Source: Isoperla grammatica
Taxonomy: Eukaryota > Arthropoda > Insecta > Plecoptera > Perlodidae
Reading direction: 5' to 3'
DNA: 64,000 nt
NCBI GenBank assembly: GCA_945910005.1
Contig: OX246746.1
Span: 29,513,298-29,577,297 of the forward strand
A model generated the notes under the pieces. It was not told the DNA's origin and made no database searches. It saw nothing but the letters and a program-made list of their open reading frames with translations. The translations under genes and the position numbers were made by a program. Shown here piece after piece: positions 1 through 11,432 of this stretch (the first letter of the stretch is position 1; each line of letters opens with the position of its first letter).

Positions 1-77
1 AAAAAAAAAACTCGGCCGATTCTGAGAATGCATAATTTTGTATTTCGCGCCCCAACGAAATTATTCATTTTTTAAGT
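1..77. other. Flank into which the hAT elements inserted
   Basis: A-rich start, then sequence continuous with the DNA beyond 5773 once the two hAT insertions are removed. No gene is seen. Confidence 0.4.
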
Positions 78-85
78 GTTAGCAG
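78..85. repeat. 8-bp target site duplication (left) of hAT element
   Basis: gttagcag, repeated exactly at 3478-3485. Confidence 0.93.
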
Positions 86-3000
86 TAGTGGTGTCAAACG
101 ATATTTTTTTCAAAATCGATATCGGCGCCATTTTGCCGATATCGTATCGCGATATCGATATTTTAAAAAATATCGATATATCGATATCGAAATTTTTCCT
201 GCAGTAGGTTAGTCATGTAGCGAGCCTTTTTATATTCAGGCTTAAACGTTTTTATGGTCCGGGCCGCCATTATCATCAATGACGAGTTGACGACGTCACC
301 GTGACTTGTCGCATCATTGGCCTACGAGCCGAGCGCGGGCTTGGAGTCTGACTCAGTCGCGGGTGATGAGTTGACAGCTGGCGCCAGCCCGTGATAGGGA
401 CTGGCTGCCAGGCGCGCTTACAGTCGCTTCCAAAAAAACCACTTACATAGTGGACACTGAAAGATGTTTGAGTGATGTCACAACAAAGCTCATTTGACAG
501 CCAACAATTGAGAATACACAAGGAATAGGAAGCTATATTGTTGCGATATCTAACATTCAATCTATTGTCAAGTAGGCCTACTGATAAAGCAACCCGACCC
601 ACCAATGACAACAATGAAATGAAACACATGGGAGCATTCCTCACAGCTGCATGGCCCCGCCTCCCGACAGTGCTTTCAATGTATGCACAATCCCATCCTG
701 CAGAACTCCGCAAATGAAAAGTCGTATTTTGTTTGTATTTGTATCAATTTAATATCTTGTTGAAACTTAATACTGTGTTGAGAATGTGAGACTGAGATGC
801 ACTTATACACTTGGAATTATGTAGGCAACAACACATTAGTAGTTAGTACAGTACCGTTATTAACAAAATTACAAAATGTTACAAACTGTAACAAAATATA
901 ATGATTCCAATTCCATGTAGGCCTACTGTTGAATATAAAATAATATCATAGGGCAACATATACGTATCAGAAAAATAGTTTAGACTTTAGCTAAATCTTG
1001 TCTTCTTATTTTAAGTGTCTTGAAAGTCAAAGGTACCATCCTGGAAGAGAAAAAAAAAACAGTTTATGTAAATGCTTTTGTTTTTTAAGTAAAAATTAAT
1101 AAGAAATCAATATAATAAAAATAATATTTATTATTTAACAAAACAACTTACCATGAAAGGCGTCGATTTCTTGGCTTCTTTAAAATGTGAGTTCAAAAAC
1201 AGCAGGTTGTTAACTCGGTCTGGTGATAGCCTGGAGCGTTTTTTTGAAATTACTTCCCCAGCTTCACTGAAGAGGCGCTCGCAAGGAACGCTTGTGGCCA
1301 CAACACAGAGGTACTTCTTCGCGAGTTGAGCAACTGCTGGATATTTTCCACTGTTATTCTTCCACCACTCAAGGGGGTCTTGATCCTTCGGAACTTTTGT
1401 CATTGACCTGTAGGCTTGCAGTTGTAAAACTGCAGATGGTTGTTGTGGTTCTGCAGTAACAAGTTCATCGGCATCCTCGTCATCGCTGTCGGCCAGAAGG
1501 GACCTAATTTTCTTTTTAGGTGGCTCGTACATTATGTTGTCGGGTGTATCGGCCCTTTCTTCCTCGTCTGGCGTGGGGCTGGCCGACATAGGCCTTAAAG
1601 TAACTGCTTCTTCTGGGCCCACAACAATTTCGGCCTCGAGCTCTCGCCAGATAACAGCCCTGCAGTCCGGGCTCAAAAACTTGAGTTCCATGTATCGAGG
1701 ATCGAGAGCTGAGGCTTTAGGCAGGATACGCCCCATAACATTTTGCCTGTTTTTCAAATCACATAAAATCGCATTTTTTATAACTTTAATAAATGCAGAG
1801 TCGACCAGTTTCGGTTCGAGACAGTTCATGAGACTTTTAAATAGTCTGCCTGCTACGGAAGCGGTCGCGTATTTCTCCCCCCCCAACACTTCAGTAACTC
1901 CTTTAAACGGCTGTAAAAGTTCCACGAGGTCTTTGATTTTTGTATTTTCATTAGAATTAATAAAAAAATGGTCCGTTTTCGAGTTGTTCGCGAGGCAGTT
2001 GTTAATAGAATTGCGATGCTTCAAGACACTCGCCATCATATCATGTGTGGAATTCCAGCGTGTGGTACAGTCCTGGACAAGTCTGTTCTTGGTTCCCCCC
2101 GATCGCACTTGTTCTTCTTCCAACAAATGTTGATCTGGTGCACTTCTATGGAAGTGACCAACAATCTTCCTCAGTTTATTTATCACCTCTTTTGCGGCTA
2201 CATTCTGCAAACCAGCATTTACAGAGAGCTGGAGTGTGTGTGCTGTACACCGCACCAAGTTGTCGTTGCCCATATCGTTGACCGCTTTAATCATGTTGGG
2301 GGCATTGTCACACACGATCGCACTTATTTTTTCCTCTAGGCCCCAATCACGCACCACAGATTTTAAATTGCTCGTTACGTTTGGAGATGTGTGGCTCTCG
2401 GCAACCTTTTTTGTTTCCAGCACTCGCGAGTGTAAGGACCACTCATCATCCAAAAAATGGCAAGTGACTCCAAGGTAGCTTTCGTTTGCAACTGAGCTCC
2501 AAAAGTCAGTTGTCAAACTTACATTACGAATCTCTTTCAATTGCTTCATTAAAATGTCTCTTTGAACGAGAGTTATTTGGTCCACCATCGCTGTCACCGT
2601 GTTCCTACAGGGCACAGTATATTCGGGCACAGTGATAGCCATAAACTCGCGAAAGCCCTCCCCTTCAACTATGTTAAAAGGACGCAAATCTTTTACAATA
2701 AAATTGACCAATCCCTGAGTAATTTTCTTGGCCCGTTTACTATTGGCTGGCAGCTTTTGACTTTTAAAAAAACTACTGATCTTTTTCGTATCAGCTGAAC
2801 TGGTACTTGGCTTAGTGCACTGCTGAAAATGCGCGTTTAGATTAGTGGTATTTCCACAATAGGCTACCTGTGCTTTACACATACGGCAAATCACCTGCCT
2901 TTTATTTGTTATAGTTCCATTTACACTTTTAAATCCGAAATGCTTCCAAATGTCACTACGCGCCCCCGCTAAGGGAACTAGATTATCGTCACCCATCGCG

Positions 3001-3477
3001 CACAACGTTGAAATTAATTACAGCGCGAAAGTATTGTTAACCTACTCCACGTGAAGAAAGACAATTGACAAGGTGCGCTAGCGGGGTGGGGCAACCAGTG
3101 GGAGGAGCTACCCCCTCCACCGCAGATGAATACGCACGAGCGAACTTCGGACAGCCCGATCGTAAACGAGACAATGAACGTACTGCAGAATCTCGTCCTG
3201 CTGACATCGATAACGCCGAAACACGTACTGGAAATGCACGAGCTCATATTATGTGCGATGAATGCCGAATTTATATTTCAAAGATAACACGATTAAAAAT
3301 GAGTCCACTAACATACTGCAGGATCGCGTACTGCAGATATGAAATATGGTATTTTTGTTGTTTTTTCGATATCGCGATATTTTCGATACGGCGAAAATAT
3401 ATCGATATCGAAAATAGGCTCAATTTACTCACGATATCGATATCGTATCGAATAATCGATATCGTTTGACACCACTA
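86..3477 (-). mobile_element. Full-length autonomous hAT transposon
   Basis: The two ends are a perfect 19-bp terminal inverted repeat, TAGTGGTGTCAAACGATAT, with the TAGNG start typical of hAT elements. The flanks are an identical 8-bp target duplication, gttagcag, at 78-85 and 3478-3485. Just inside each end are clusters of GATATCG/ATCGATATCG words, resembling the subterminal transposase-binding repeats known in hAT elements. The 3392-bp element holds one long minus-strand transposase ORF. Perfect TIRs, a perfect duplication and an open ORF suggest a recent insertion. A MITE with a similar end is at 34430-34845. Confidence 0.95.
1131..3005 (-). CDS. hAT-family transposase with BED zinc finger, 624 aa
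   Basis: Cut-and-paste transposase acting on the surrounding element. An N-terminal BED-type finger lies at residues about 18-63 (W20, C40, C43, H59, with C63 as the likely fourth ligand). The RNase H-like catalytic region shows D167 in TTDFWSS and D233 in CDNAPNM, followed by the family motif CTTRWNST. A basic stretch, PPKKKIR near residue 494, may be a nuclear signal. The C-terminal dimerisation domain covers about 544-608 and includes PCERLFSEAG, whose E576 is the likely third acidic residue, and RLSPDRVNNLLFLNSHF. Length is normal for the family and no stop or frameshift is seen. The first ATG (MCAMGDD) is used as start; the second ATG three codons later is an alternative. Confidence 0.93.
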   Translation of the reverse strand: MCAMGDDNLVPLAGARSDIWKHFGFKSVNGTITNKRQVICRMCKAQVAYCGNTTNLNAHFQQCTKPSTSSADTKKISSFFKSQKLPANSKRAKKITQGLVNFIVKDLRPFNIVEGEGFREFMAITVPEYTVPCRNTVTAMVDQITLVQRDILMKQLKEIRNVSLTTDFWSSVANESYLGVTCHFLDDEWSLHSRVLETKKVAESHTSPNVTSNLKSVVRDWGLEEKISAIVCDNAPNMIKAVNDMGNDNLVRCTAHTLQLSVNAGLQNVAAKEVINKLRKIVGHFHRSAPDQHLLEEEQVRSGGTKNRLVQDCTTRWNSTHDMMASVLKHRNSINNCLANNSKTDHFFINSNENTKIKDLVELLQPFKGVTEVLGGEKYATASVAGRLFKSLMNCLEPKLVDSAFIKVIKNAILCDLKNRQNVMGRILPKASALDPRYMELKFLSPDCRAVIWRELEAEIVVGPEEAVTLRPMSASPTPDEEERADTPDNIMYEPPKKKIRSLLADSDDEDADELVTAEPQQPSAVLQLQAYRSMTKVPKDQDPLEWWKNNSGKYPAVAQLAKKYLCVVATSVPCERLFSEAGEVISKKRSRLSPDRVNNLLFLNSHFKEAKKSTPFMVSCFVK

Positions 3478-3492
3478 GTTAGCAGTAAGAAC

Positions 3493-5765
3493 TAGGGATG
3501 CACATCGATAAAATTAAAATTATCGATAATCGAAAAGGTGACTGCATTATCGATCGATAATATCGAACGATAATGTCGGCAGAACAGACGCAATTCTTGA
3601 CGGAGAGTTGATCCCGAGTGGCGAGTGCAAACTGCACGGCTGCTAGCCCCGAGGCTGAGGCGCGCTATCTCACTCGCTCTTACGCTCATACCCATTTGCG
3701 CGCTCTCTCACCGCTCGGCCGCTGCTGGTCCGACCGATGCCTACGAGGCGCGCTATCTCACTCGCTCTTAAAGGCATATTCCGAGTTTCCAACAAGTATT
3801 TTTTATATTACACTTCCGACTGTTTGTGGACAGCATATCTGTCTGCCAGATGCAATCTGCGGGTGGTAGGGGCGTAACGGGGCTTTCTTTCAATCCCGCG
3901 CGAAATAGTTGTGACGTCAGTGCGGGTCCACTACCTCCCTCTGTCTACCTGCTCGAGCAACGCGGCCACACAAGTATTCGGACTGTTGATGTGCGTAGGT
4001 GCATAATATGCGATTGTGAGTTCTGACCAGCACAACACTTTTAAACAGTTGGGTTGTAGTTATAACTGTTGTTTTATTTTATTATTTTGTAGTCCTGATT
4101 TTAAATAGTGTTTTACGTGTGTTTTGGGGCTAATGGTTTACTCCAGTCTCGTTTTTTGGCATATTATTAGGGATATCTTTTGATTCCAAGGATTGTATAT
4201 AGTGTAATATATCGAATATAAACTAACGTTCGGCCACCAAAATTGCTTGTACATAGTGTAATACACTATGACCTAATACCTAATAAACCTAATACACGCG
4301 ACTTGTTGACGTATGTTACTTATTATTTCGGACTCACAGCAACAAACAGACTCGACGTCACTTTTCATGGGTTCGCACTGCCCACACTTTCACCAATTCG
4401 AGTTTCCCGACCTGCCCTTTAAAGTTTCAAACCGATTCTCGATCGCTGCTTGTTCTTTGTTTATTTCATTTTTTTGTTCTAGCGTATATTTTGGCTCGAA
4501 ACTGTACGGCACAATCCCAGCCATTGCAAACAAATGCAGCGCAAGAGGATATAATAATAGCGTGAGGGTGATCGGTAAAATTATAACGACGTATACATTA
4601 TGGAGCCAATGGAACTCTGGAACAAGTGTACGGAACGATCTACTCTGTTTCAACAACAAACACGAAATAATTAGATTTTCAGTTTCACCTTTGCCTATCA
4701 AATAAAAGCAAATACTTCAATAATTGCTTCCAAGTATTTAGTTACAGATCTAGCAAAGCATCCTTCTCAACTGTCAAAGCTTTACATATTTAATTGGTTG
4801 CCGACAAATTACAGCTGTCTTTGTCAAGAAAGGTAGCCTGTGTGTGTGTGTGAATGACATTTCATAAATTATAAACATTCCAAAAGTTCTTGTGTCCAAG
4901 ATTGGTTGGTCTAAAGAGCGTATCCGCGCAGGATCTACGAAGCGAGCGCGCGCGGGTCAGCCGAGAGGCGGTGGACCCGCAGTGACGTCACCATAGGCGG
5001 CTAGCGCTCATCGCAGGGCAATCGTGTATACATTATTGTTCAAGTACCATAAGTCCCGGCGACCTAATTTTTTTTTCCCTTTCCCCAATTGAATCAGGCT
5101 AGCTTCTGAGTGGCCCGTTATCCGAACTCGGAACATGCCTTTAAGCTCATACCCATCCGCGCGCTCTCTCACTCACGTAAATCCCAGCCGTTAGCCGACG
5201 ACAAGAGTCTCGGCAGTTTGTTGATTGCTGATACAACAAACATTCGATGAAATGGGATACCACGGGCAGGAAATTAAACAGTACGGCCATTTGGCGTTTA
5301 ATATTCACTAATTATTAATTAATAGCACCAAGCACCAATACCAAAACAGAACACGAAACAACTTTTTACTTGTCTACGCGATCTTTTTTTCTGCCACTTA
5401 CCACCATGAATGAATTGAAAGGACTAAAAGGAAAACACAGCGGGTGGCTTGCCGTGGCTACAAAACATAGCGCTGTCTCAGTCCTTCTTTAGTTCATAGA
5501 CATTTGCGCGCTCTCTCACTGCTTGACTCGCTGGCCAGCAACCCCGGCTGTCGGCTACAACAAGTCTATGCCAGGATCGAGGCGGCCTAGGTTCCGTCGA
5601 GCCGTGCATGATAAATGAAAAATATCGATAATATTTCTATTATCGATTATCGGCGCTGTATTGATTATCGAATAAATAATTCGATAATGTTTTCTTTATC
5701 AATTATCGAAATTATATTGATTATCGAATATCGATCGATAATATCGGTTATCGTGTGCATCCCTA
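3493..5765. mobile_element. Non-autonomous hAT-type element inserted beside the first
   Basis: Ends read TAGGGATGCACATCGATAA and, inverted, TAGGGATGCACACGATAA. The 8-bp duplication gtaagaac is at 3485-3492 and 5766-5773. The subterminal DNA is rich in TATCGATAAT. No transposase ORF is visible. The internal motif GCGCGCTCTCTCAC recurs near 3700, 5160 and 5505, suggesting internal repeats. A TTAA-flanked element (3772-5140) sits inside. Confidence 0.9.
3772..5140. mobile_element. TTAA-flanked T2/Kolobok-like element nested in the hAT element
   Basis: Flanked by TTAA at 3768-3771 and 5141-5144. Ends are AGGCATATTCCGAGTT and, inverted, AGGCATGTTCCGAGTT, so each terminus reads TTAAAGGC. Farther in, a GTGACGTCA-xTGCGGGTCCAC block appears near 3911 and inverted near 4975, so the arms are long but diverged. 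Removing it gives cactcgctcTTAAgctcata, matching the neighbouring host repeat cactcgctcttacgctcata near 3670. T2-family MITEs known from Xenopus begin TTAAAGG; assignment to that superfamily is inference, and piggyBac shares the TTAA target. The ORF near 4390-4701 is not recognised. Confidence 0.75.
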
Positions 5766-5773
5766 GTAAGAAC

Positions 5774-6170
5774 GCGTTTAAAATTCGACTATCGATTTTT
5801 TTTATCATCGCAAGTCAAATGTCATGGCCGCGTTTTGTTGTGACTTGGTTCTGTTGTTTCCTTGTCGTAAAGTCTGAATCATTGGTCTGAATTATTGAAA
5901 TGTCGCCGCCGCAGAAAAAAAGGAAAAAGTGGTCTGGACGCATATTAAAATTAAGCCTTTCGATAGTAAGGCAATCTGTAGTTATTGTTGAACCGAGATT
6001 TCGCGAGGCTGATCCTCATCCAGATCCTACACCATGGGCAACATGCACAAACATTTAAATCAATCGCAATCATATGTGATTCAAAACGGGGTCGGCTGGA
6101 CCCAGAACGGGTTCGCCAACTCGTATTTATAAATAAAAACTTGAGGTTGGTGAACTTTCAATTCTGAGTG
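5774..6170 (+). pseudogene. Internally deleted hAT transposase relic
   Basis: At 5911-5991 a plus-strand frame reads VWTHIKIKPFDSKAICSYC and then stops; this is the start of a BED zinc finger. At about 6085-6165 another stretch reads KRGRLDPERVRQLVFINKN, the extreme C-terminal end of a hAT dimerisation domain. The whole catalytic region between them is missing. This is probably the core of an old non-autonomous element into which the two upstream hAT elements inserted. Its own ends were not found. Confidence 0.7.
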
Positions 6171-6699
6171 AAAACTGAAAAGCCTTCTGCTATTCCTTTC
6201 ACATAGCCTACTGGCCATCCATTAGGCCTACACTAATATCATTATTACTTTCCTTTTTATTAAGAATAATTTGTAATAGGTCTAGGCCTACAACTGATTT
6301 ACTTTGCTATTCAGTTGCACCTGTTTAATATGCAGCTCCTTGAAATAAAGATGGTAGTTCATGAACCACTCAAACAGCCTAGTTAATCTCTTTCCTTATC
6401 CAGATACAGTCAAACCCGTCTAATACGTTCCCTTTGAATACGTTTTCCCCTCTAAAACACTCACAATTGTAAGTCCCAAATATACATCCATAAGCATATA
6501 TATATATATATATATATATATCTTGACCCCGTTTCCAACATTAATTTATCGGGTAGGGGGGAGTAGCAGTATAATGTTAAAGTAGCAAGCAAGTAGTAAA
6601 GCAGTAGCATAATGTTAAAATTTCCTGTGTAATACGTTCTCGCGAAATACGTTTTCCCGCGTATTAAGTGCCAATTATAAACGTTTTTATTGTAATTTT

Positions 6700-7142
6700 T
6701 AGGGATGACATCGGGTAATAAAATTCGGAACCGGTTCCAGCTCTCATATTACCCGGGTACCCGGATCCTGAAAACGTATTTTTTTATGTAAAGGCTTGAT
6801 TTGAAGGTCGTCGTTAGGCCTTGTAAAGTGCGCGGGGCGCGAAGACGAGGGACGAATGATATGCATGCCACCCACTCGGTTAGCCTCTCGGAATTTGCCT
6901 GCAGTAATCACGTCGAGTAAAAAGAAATTTCTCAATACACAACTGAAGCACGTACATAAAACAAGATATTTTAAGGAAAATAAATAGTAATAGAAAAAGT
7001 ATTAACCAGAATGTTCAACAAAGAACAAACATGCAAGTCGGCTAATTTAGCCTAGAAACAAACTAAAAAATTACCCGGACCCGAAAAACGGCTCCGGGTA
7101 ATATTTGGAGCCGGGTAACCCGGGTACCCGATGTCATCCCTA
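6700..7142. mobile_element. hAT MITE (GGGTACCC family), copy 1
   Basis: Ends TAGGGATGACATCGGGTAA and its inverse; 8-bp duplication gtaatttt at 6692-6699 and 7143-7150. The ends contain a self-complementary stretch around ACCCGGGTACCC. A second copy of the family is at 14503-14971. Nested in the pogo-like element, so it inserted later. Confidence 0.9.
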
Positions 7143-7536
7143 GTAATTTTGCCCACCGGATACGTTTTTGTTAAGACGTAAATAGTCAACTTGACACATC
7201 TTTTAAATCCGCCGTACAAACACGTTTGTAGCAGCCGTAGGGGGTGTTTTTGTTGCGGTCCCGTTAGCCGAGCGGTCAGCGACGTAGACAACAAAGGTGG
7301 GCGGGCGCCAACAGCTACCCTTCAGTCAGTTCAGTCAGTGTGTATCGACGGGATTGGATACACAATGGTTCAGTGCTAGTGAGAGTGCGAGCAGGTCGAG
7401 CGTGTGCTAGTTACGTGCACGTACTTCTTGTTGTTCTTACTCACACAACCTTATGTTGATTAACTCACGCAAATAGATAGTTTTCTAAATTATCTGTGCT
7501 TAGTTAGTTTTTATTGGTCTACTATTACGTTATTTT

Positions 7537-7660
7537 TAGGGCTGCCCAACGATTAAAAAAAATTCATATCGATATCGCGGATGTAATTATCGATATCGTA
7601 TTGCGATATCGAATTTTTTAAATTCGGTATCGATATCGCCGATATCGGAATTTTATGTTT
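7537..7660. mobile_element. One-ended hAT relic
   Basis: TAGGGCTGCCCAACGATTAA is followed by GATATCG-rich DNA much like the subterminal zone of the intact hAT at 86-3477. No matching right end was found downstream. A similar isolated end (TAGAGCTGGGCAACGATA) occurs at 63227. Confidence 0.5.
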
Positions 7661-8744
7661 TTTTTTTTTCAAACCAGCCAGAGGCCATTCATTGTAAACA
7701 ATTTAATGTGAATAATTTAACGTCGAAATGTCTTACTATTTGCGTCAATTTGTGTGTGGATTATTAAAAATGTATCCACAAAACAGCGATGTTGTGATTG
7801 GCGTGAGTGTGACAGACTGATAGAACGAGCGCTGGCGCAACCGACTCCCGGCCGGCGGTCGATGAGGCATCAACCGTCGGCCGGCCGAGCCACTCGCTTC
7901 CCATACAGCCAGCGCCCGCGGCTCACGTTACACGTTAGGGGTGCTGGGAGGAGGGGGGGGGGGGGGGGGCAGTCGTGCTTAAAGGAAATCACAAACAATG
8001 CGAGTTGTTTTGACATTAGATATCAAAAGCTCCCTAATTATTTCTTGGAAATAATTCCCCCTAACTCGTGTCTTCATGTGAGATAGGTTAAATACGTGCA
8101 GATGCCATGTATGCATTGTGGAATGTAATTTTAGAGATTTTTTTAAATACGTTTTCCCCTGTAAGATGTTTAGTTTAAGGTTACACTTTGAAAACGTATT
8201 AGACGGGTTTGACTGTACTAGATCCTACAACTTATTGTTAAAGGACATCGAAACCCTAGCTCTATTTAATATCCATAACATCTATTGATTTATTTTTAAA
8301 ATTATAGCAAAAACTAGAACCCTCATACCCACTCCAGGAACTAGCTATAAATTATTTTCGAGTATATAATATTCCCTTGAGCGCGGCCGTTTTTTATGGT
8401 CGTGACGTAGCATTTACTAGTCCCGTGCCGCTAGCATCGGCGGGAGACGCGATATGTCGTATGCGCGTCTATTTACCCTGTCATAGCAAACGAACTATTA
8501 GCGGCAGCTCACTGAACTCAATTACACGTTAATCTGCAATGTTTTCTCGTCCTACTCAATGCTTAAACGAGAAGAATATCTAACTTACGTAATGGGAAAA
8601 ATTGATTTTAAATAAGCCAAGTTTTCCGTATTAACTCGCATATTTCAAAGTCTGGTTAGTATATTTTGCAACGACATTTTTGCCATTTTAGAAGGCTTGA
8701 CATAATACGACATGCATAAAGAATGATTAAAAAAAATACGGTAT

Positions 8745-9704
8745 GTCGATATTAAAGATAACCCGCAAGCAGTGATTTAATGAATAAGTGTTGGTATTTG
8801 ACATTTACCTGGGCAACTAGCCTGGCTGGAGAAGGTTGTCAGCGGTGGCTAGGAGGTGGTCGGTCCGCAAAGCATTCCCAAAAACATCAGGTCTAGTTTT
8901 CTTGGTAGCAGCAGTTGGTTCGATTTTTTATTTATTTCACTTTTAATCACTCAGAGCGAATGCAACAATAATAAAACACTCAATAAAACTTAAGATTGCA
9001 TTCGTATCAATGTCGATTTACTGCTGCAGATCATAACTATGATGTTCAGCTTATAGAGAGTTCTGATATTTTGTATTTACTATATAATTTGTATTTACTA
9101 ATAGAAAAGTCTGTATGTAACCTGCCCAGGGCCAACATTCTTCACGTGACTAACGAGTTATTTTAGTATTAGGATAAGTGGCTGGGAGGGGGAGGGGGGA
9201 TGTCTGAGGGCTGGTAGTAGGACTAAATTGCAGCAACAACACCATGACAAAAAAACTCGAAATAACTCTTCATTTAGGGATGCCGACTGGCGACTGCCAA
9301 TAGCGGGTATCGAAACGACAACCTGGCGAATGAGAGGCTTGTGTGCTAGTACATTTGAGTAGTGTATATACTCAAAGCTAAACTATCAGCTATTGTACAT
9401 TGTACTTTGTACATTATCCCTATCCCTATTATCCCCTAATTCCCTATCCCTAATTATATACTCAAAGCTAAAACATTGTACTTTGAACTTTATCCCTATT
9501 GTACACTGCCGTACAATTTGTCTGATATTCATTATTCTTCATGTTCTGCTGGTTAATGTTTTTGGAATGTGTACTAAACGATAGCACGTCAAGAGTAGCC
9601 GGACAACACCAACGCTGGAAGCGCAGTGCGGGCGTAAAAACAGTGATACAACGTGAATACATATCACTTAACTGTACGCACATCCTAACACAAAATACTT
9701 CTTC
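8745..9704. other. Core of inverted-repeat element, unrecognised
   Basis: About 1 kb with no recognisable coding sequence. Holds short CCCTATCCCTA runs near 9417-9455 and a GGAGGGGGAGG stretch near 9186. Confidence 0.4.
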
Positions 9705-11432
9705 TTCTTCTCTTCTTCTTTCGAACACCCAGAGTTGGAACTTATGCCATTCTCTGCCTAGTTGCCCAATAAAGGTTTGCCACATATTTCCTCCTTGCTA
9801 TCTTTTGCCCCTCCATTAGATCCCTTTCTGCTGTCAAAGAGACACATGTCGCAAGATGTTCCGCGTCCTGGTCTTGTTCTTTGCAGAGTGGGCATGTTCT
9901 CGTATCCACCACTCCTATTTTGTGCAGATGGGCTTGCAGGTAGTCGTGGCCGGTGTCCATCCGGAAATTTGCCACGTACACCTTCTTTCTTCCTTATCAA
10001 TTTTCCTTGCGTTCATTTTCTCCTTCCTTATAAGCGGTTCCCATCTTTTCCCTCGCGCAATTACTTCATACTGTTTCTTTAACTCTAAGCTGACTTGGTT
10101 ATTGATTGTAGACTTGATGGACTGCAGTGAGATTGCCTTTTCAGGTTGTTTCAATTTAGCTCCCATCTTTGCCAGGTAGTCGGCTTTTTCATTTCCCACT
10201 ATTGAGCAATGACTAGGGATCCATTGAAGACATACTTGCCAGCCTTTGTCGTAGAGCTTGTAGTACTCTTCCCTACATGCTACTGTTATCTCACAATCTG
10301 TATCTCTTTGAGATATTGTGAAGAAATGGGGTAGACTGAGCCCCAAGACAGATGTTGTTGCCTTGATTGGCTTGGGGAGCGTAGCTGATGTCAAGCTACG
10401 TGACCCAGTTTTCCCCTAATCTTGACCAGGATCGGGTTTTTTGTGGGTCATGGATCATGCAGGGTGGACACCATTAAAAGACAGATTCCAAAATACGAGA
10501 GTTACGTGTATTGATCTTAAACCTTTACCCTAGATGGTCATCCCTTTAACTGTTGCATTGAGTGTCTGGTGCGTGGGTACAATTTAATTTAAAGAAAACA
10601 CAATCTCACAGAACATCATCCTACCCTTTATGTAGGCTTGGTACAGCAACCCTGCCAATCCACTGGTCCTGGCTCGCCTCCCGGTCGGATCCCCGGTCAA
10701 GTCCTCGTTGTCTCCCTTCTACTACACGCACCCGCTCTCGTCTCTTCTCCGACAATCCAGCCTCTTCCCCGAGTCAAACCCGTCTGCCCTGCCACCGTTG
10801 TCCATTCAACAAAACCAAATCCACCTGACTCAGGTGTTCTTCACGATACCCGTTCGTTGCTCGCTCCCGACAAAGTGTTGAAATCCTGACACATGCACAT
10901 TCCACGGGTACACTCAACTTGTGCATGCGTCCAGTTAGGATTGCAACACATCCGGTAGAGCAGTCAATAACTTGTATCGAAAAGAACAGAAGAAGACCAT
11001 GAAATGGTCTTCTTCACAGGCTTGTAGTGCTGCCCTTGAATCTACCAAGATCACCACTGGCTGTGATGGCTTAATATTGCCTACTTCGGTTAGTGCAAGG
11101 TGGATGGCTGCCATTTCCCCGTCAAAGTTTGTTCCAAATTTGCCAGCCGCAGTGTGTTTTTCAAAAACCTGACAATACACTCCTGCTCCCGCAAGCCCCT
11201 TAGGTGGTGTTGCAGATCCATCCGTATACACGTGTAGCCAGGTTGGCACTGGGTACCGGGAGTGTAGAGTACGGTATGTTATCTGTCTTAACTCTTGGGC
11301 TGAACATGTTGCTTTCTGCACTTTTTTGTCAAGTTCTAGCATAACATCCAGTGGGGGTCTTACATTGTTGTTCCCACATATATGTATAACACAAAATACA
11401 ATACCGTATTTTTTTAATAATTCTTCATGCAT
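9705..11432 (-). pseudogene. Non-LTR retrotransposon 3' fragment: RNase H and C-terminal zinc knuckle, interrupted
   Basis: Read on the minus strand, about 11432-11005 encodes the first half of a LINE RNase H domain: catalytic D in YTDGSATPPKG, E in FDGEMAAIHLAL and D in LVDSRAALQA. After a ~620-bp interruption the domain resumes near 10385 with the last part, WIPSHCSIVGNEKADYLAK, then a C-terminal region with TDTGHDYLQAHLHKIG-like order and CPLCKEQDQDAEHL, a CCHC-type knuckle. One frameshift is needed near 9960. The fragment ends at a GAA-rich tail near 9705-9722. Domain order fits Jockey/R1/I-group LINEs; the exact clade is unresolved. Reverse transcriptase is absent. Confidence 0.8.
10390..11005. 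other. Insertion splitting the LINE RNase H domain
   Basis: Sequence between the two RNase H halves has no homology I recognise. It is bordered on both sides by caagcc, a possible 5-6-bp target duplication. It contains a palindrome, GAAGAAGACCAT/ATGGTCTTCTTC, at about 10989-11015. Confidence 0.45.

Larger units (their letters stand above)
6407..8215. mobile_element. pogo/Tigger-like (Tc1-mariner) non-autonomous element
   Basis: Starts CAGTCAAACCCGTCTAATAC and ends with its inverse, a 23-bp perfect repeat, flanked by TA at 6405-6406 and 8216-8217. The CAGTCAAACC start and TA target are typical of pogo/Tigger elements. The subterminal word TACGTTTTCCC is repeated near 6439, 6647 and 8150 in the same orientation. 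No transposase is seen. It carries an inserted hAT MITE (6700-7142), a one-ended hAT relic (7537-7660), a (TA)n run at 6497-6521 and a G18 run near 7951. Confidence 0.85.

Noticed and set aside
9417..9460. Telomere-like CCCTA repeats
   Set aside because: Only a few irregular CCCTA(T/A) units, within a transposon core; too short and degenerate.
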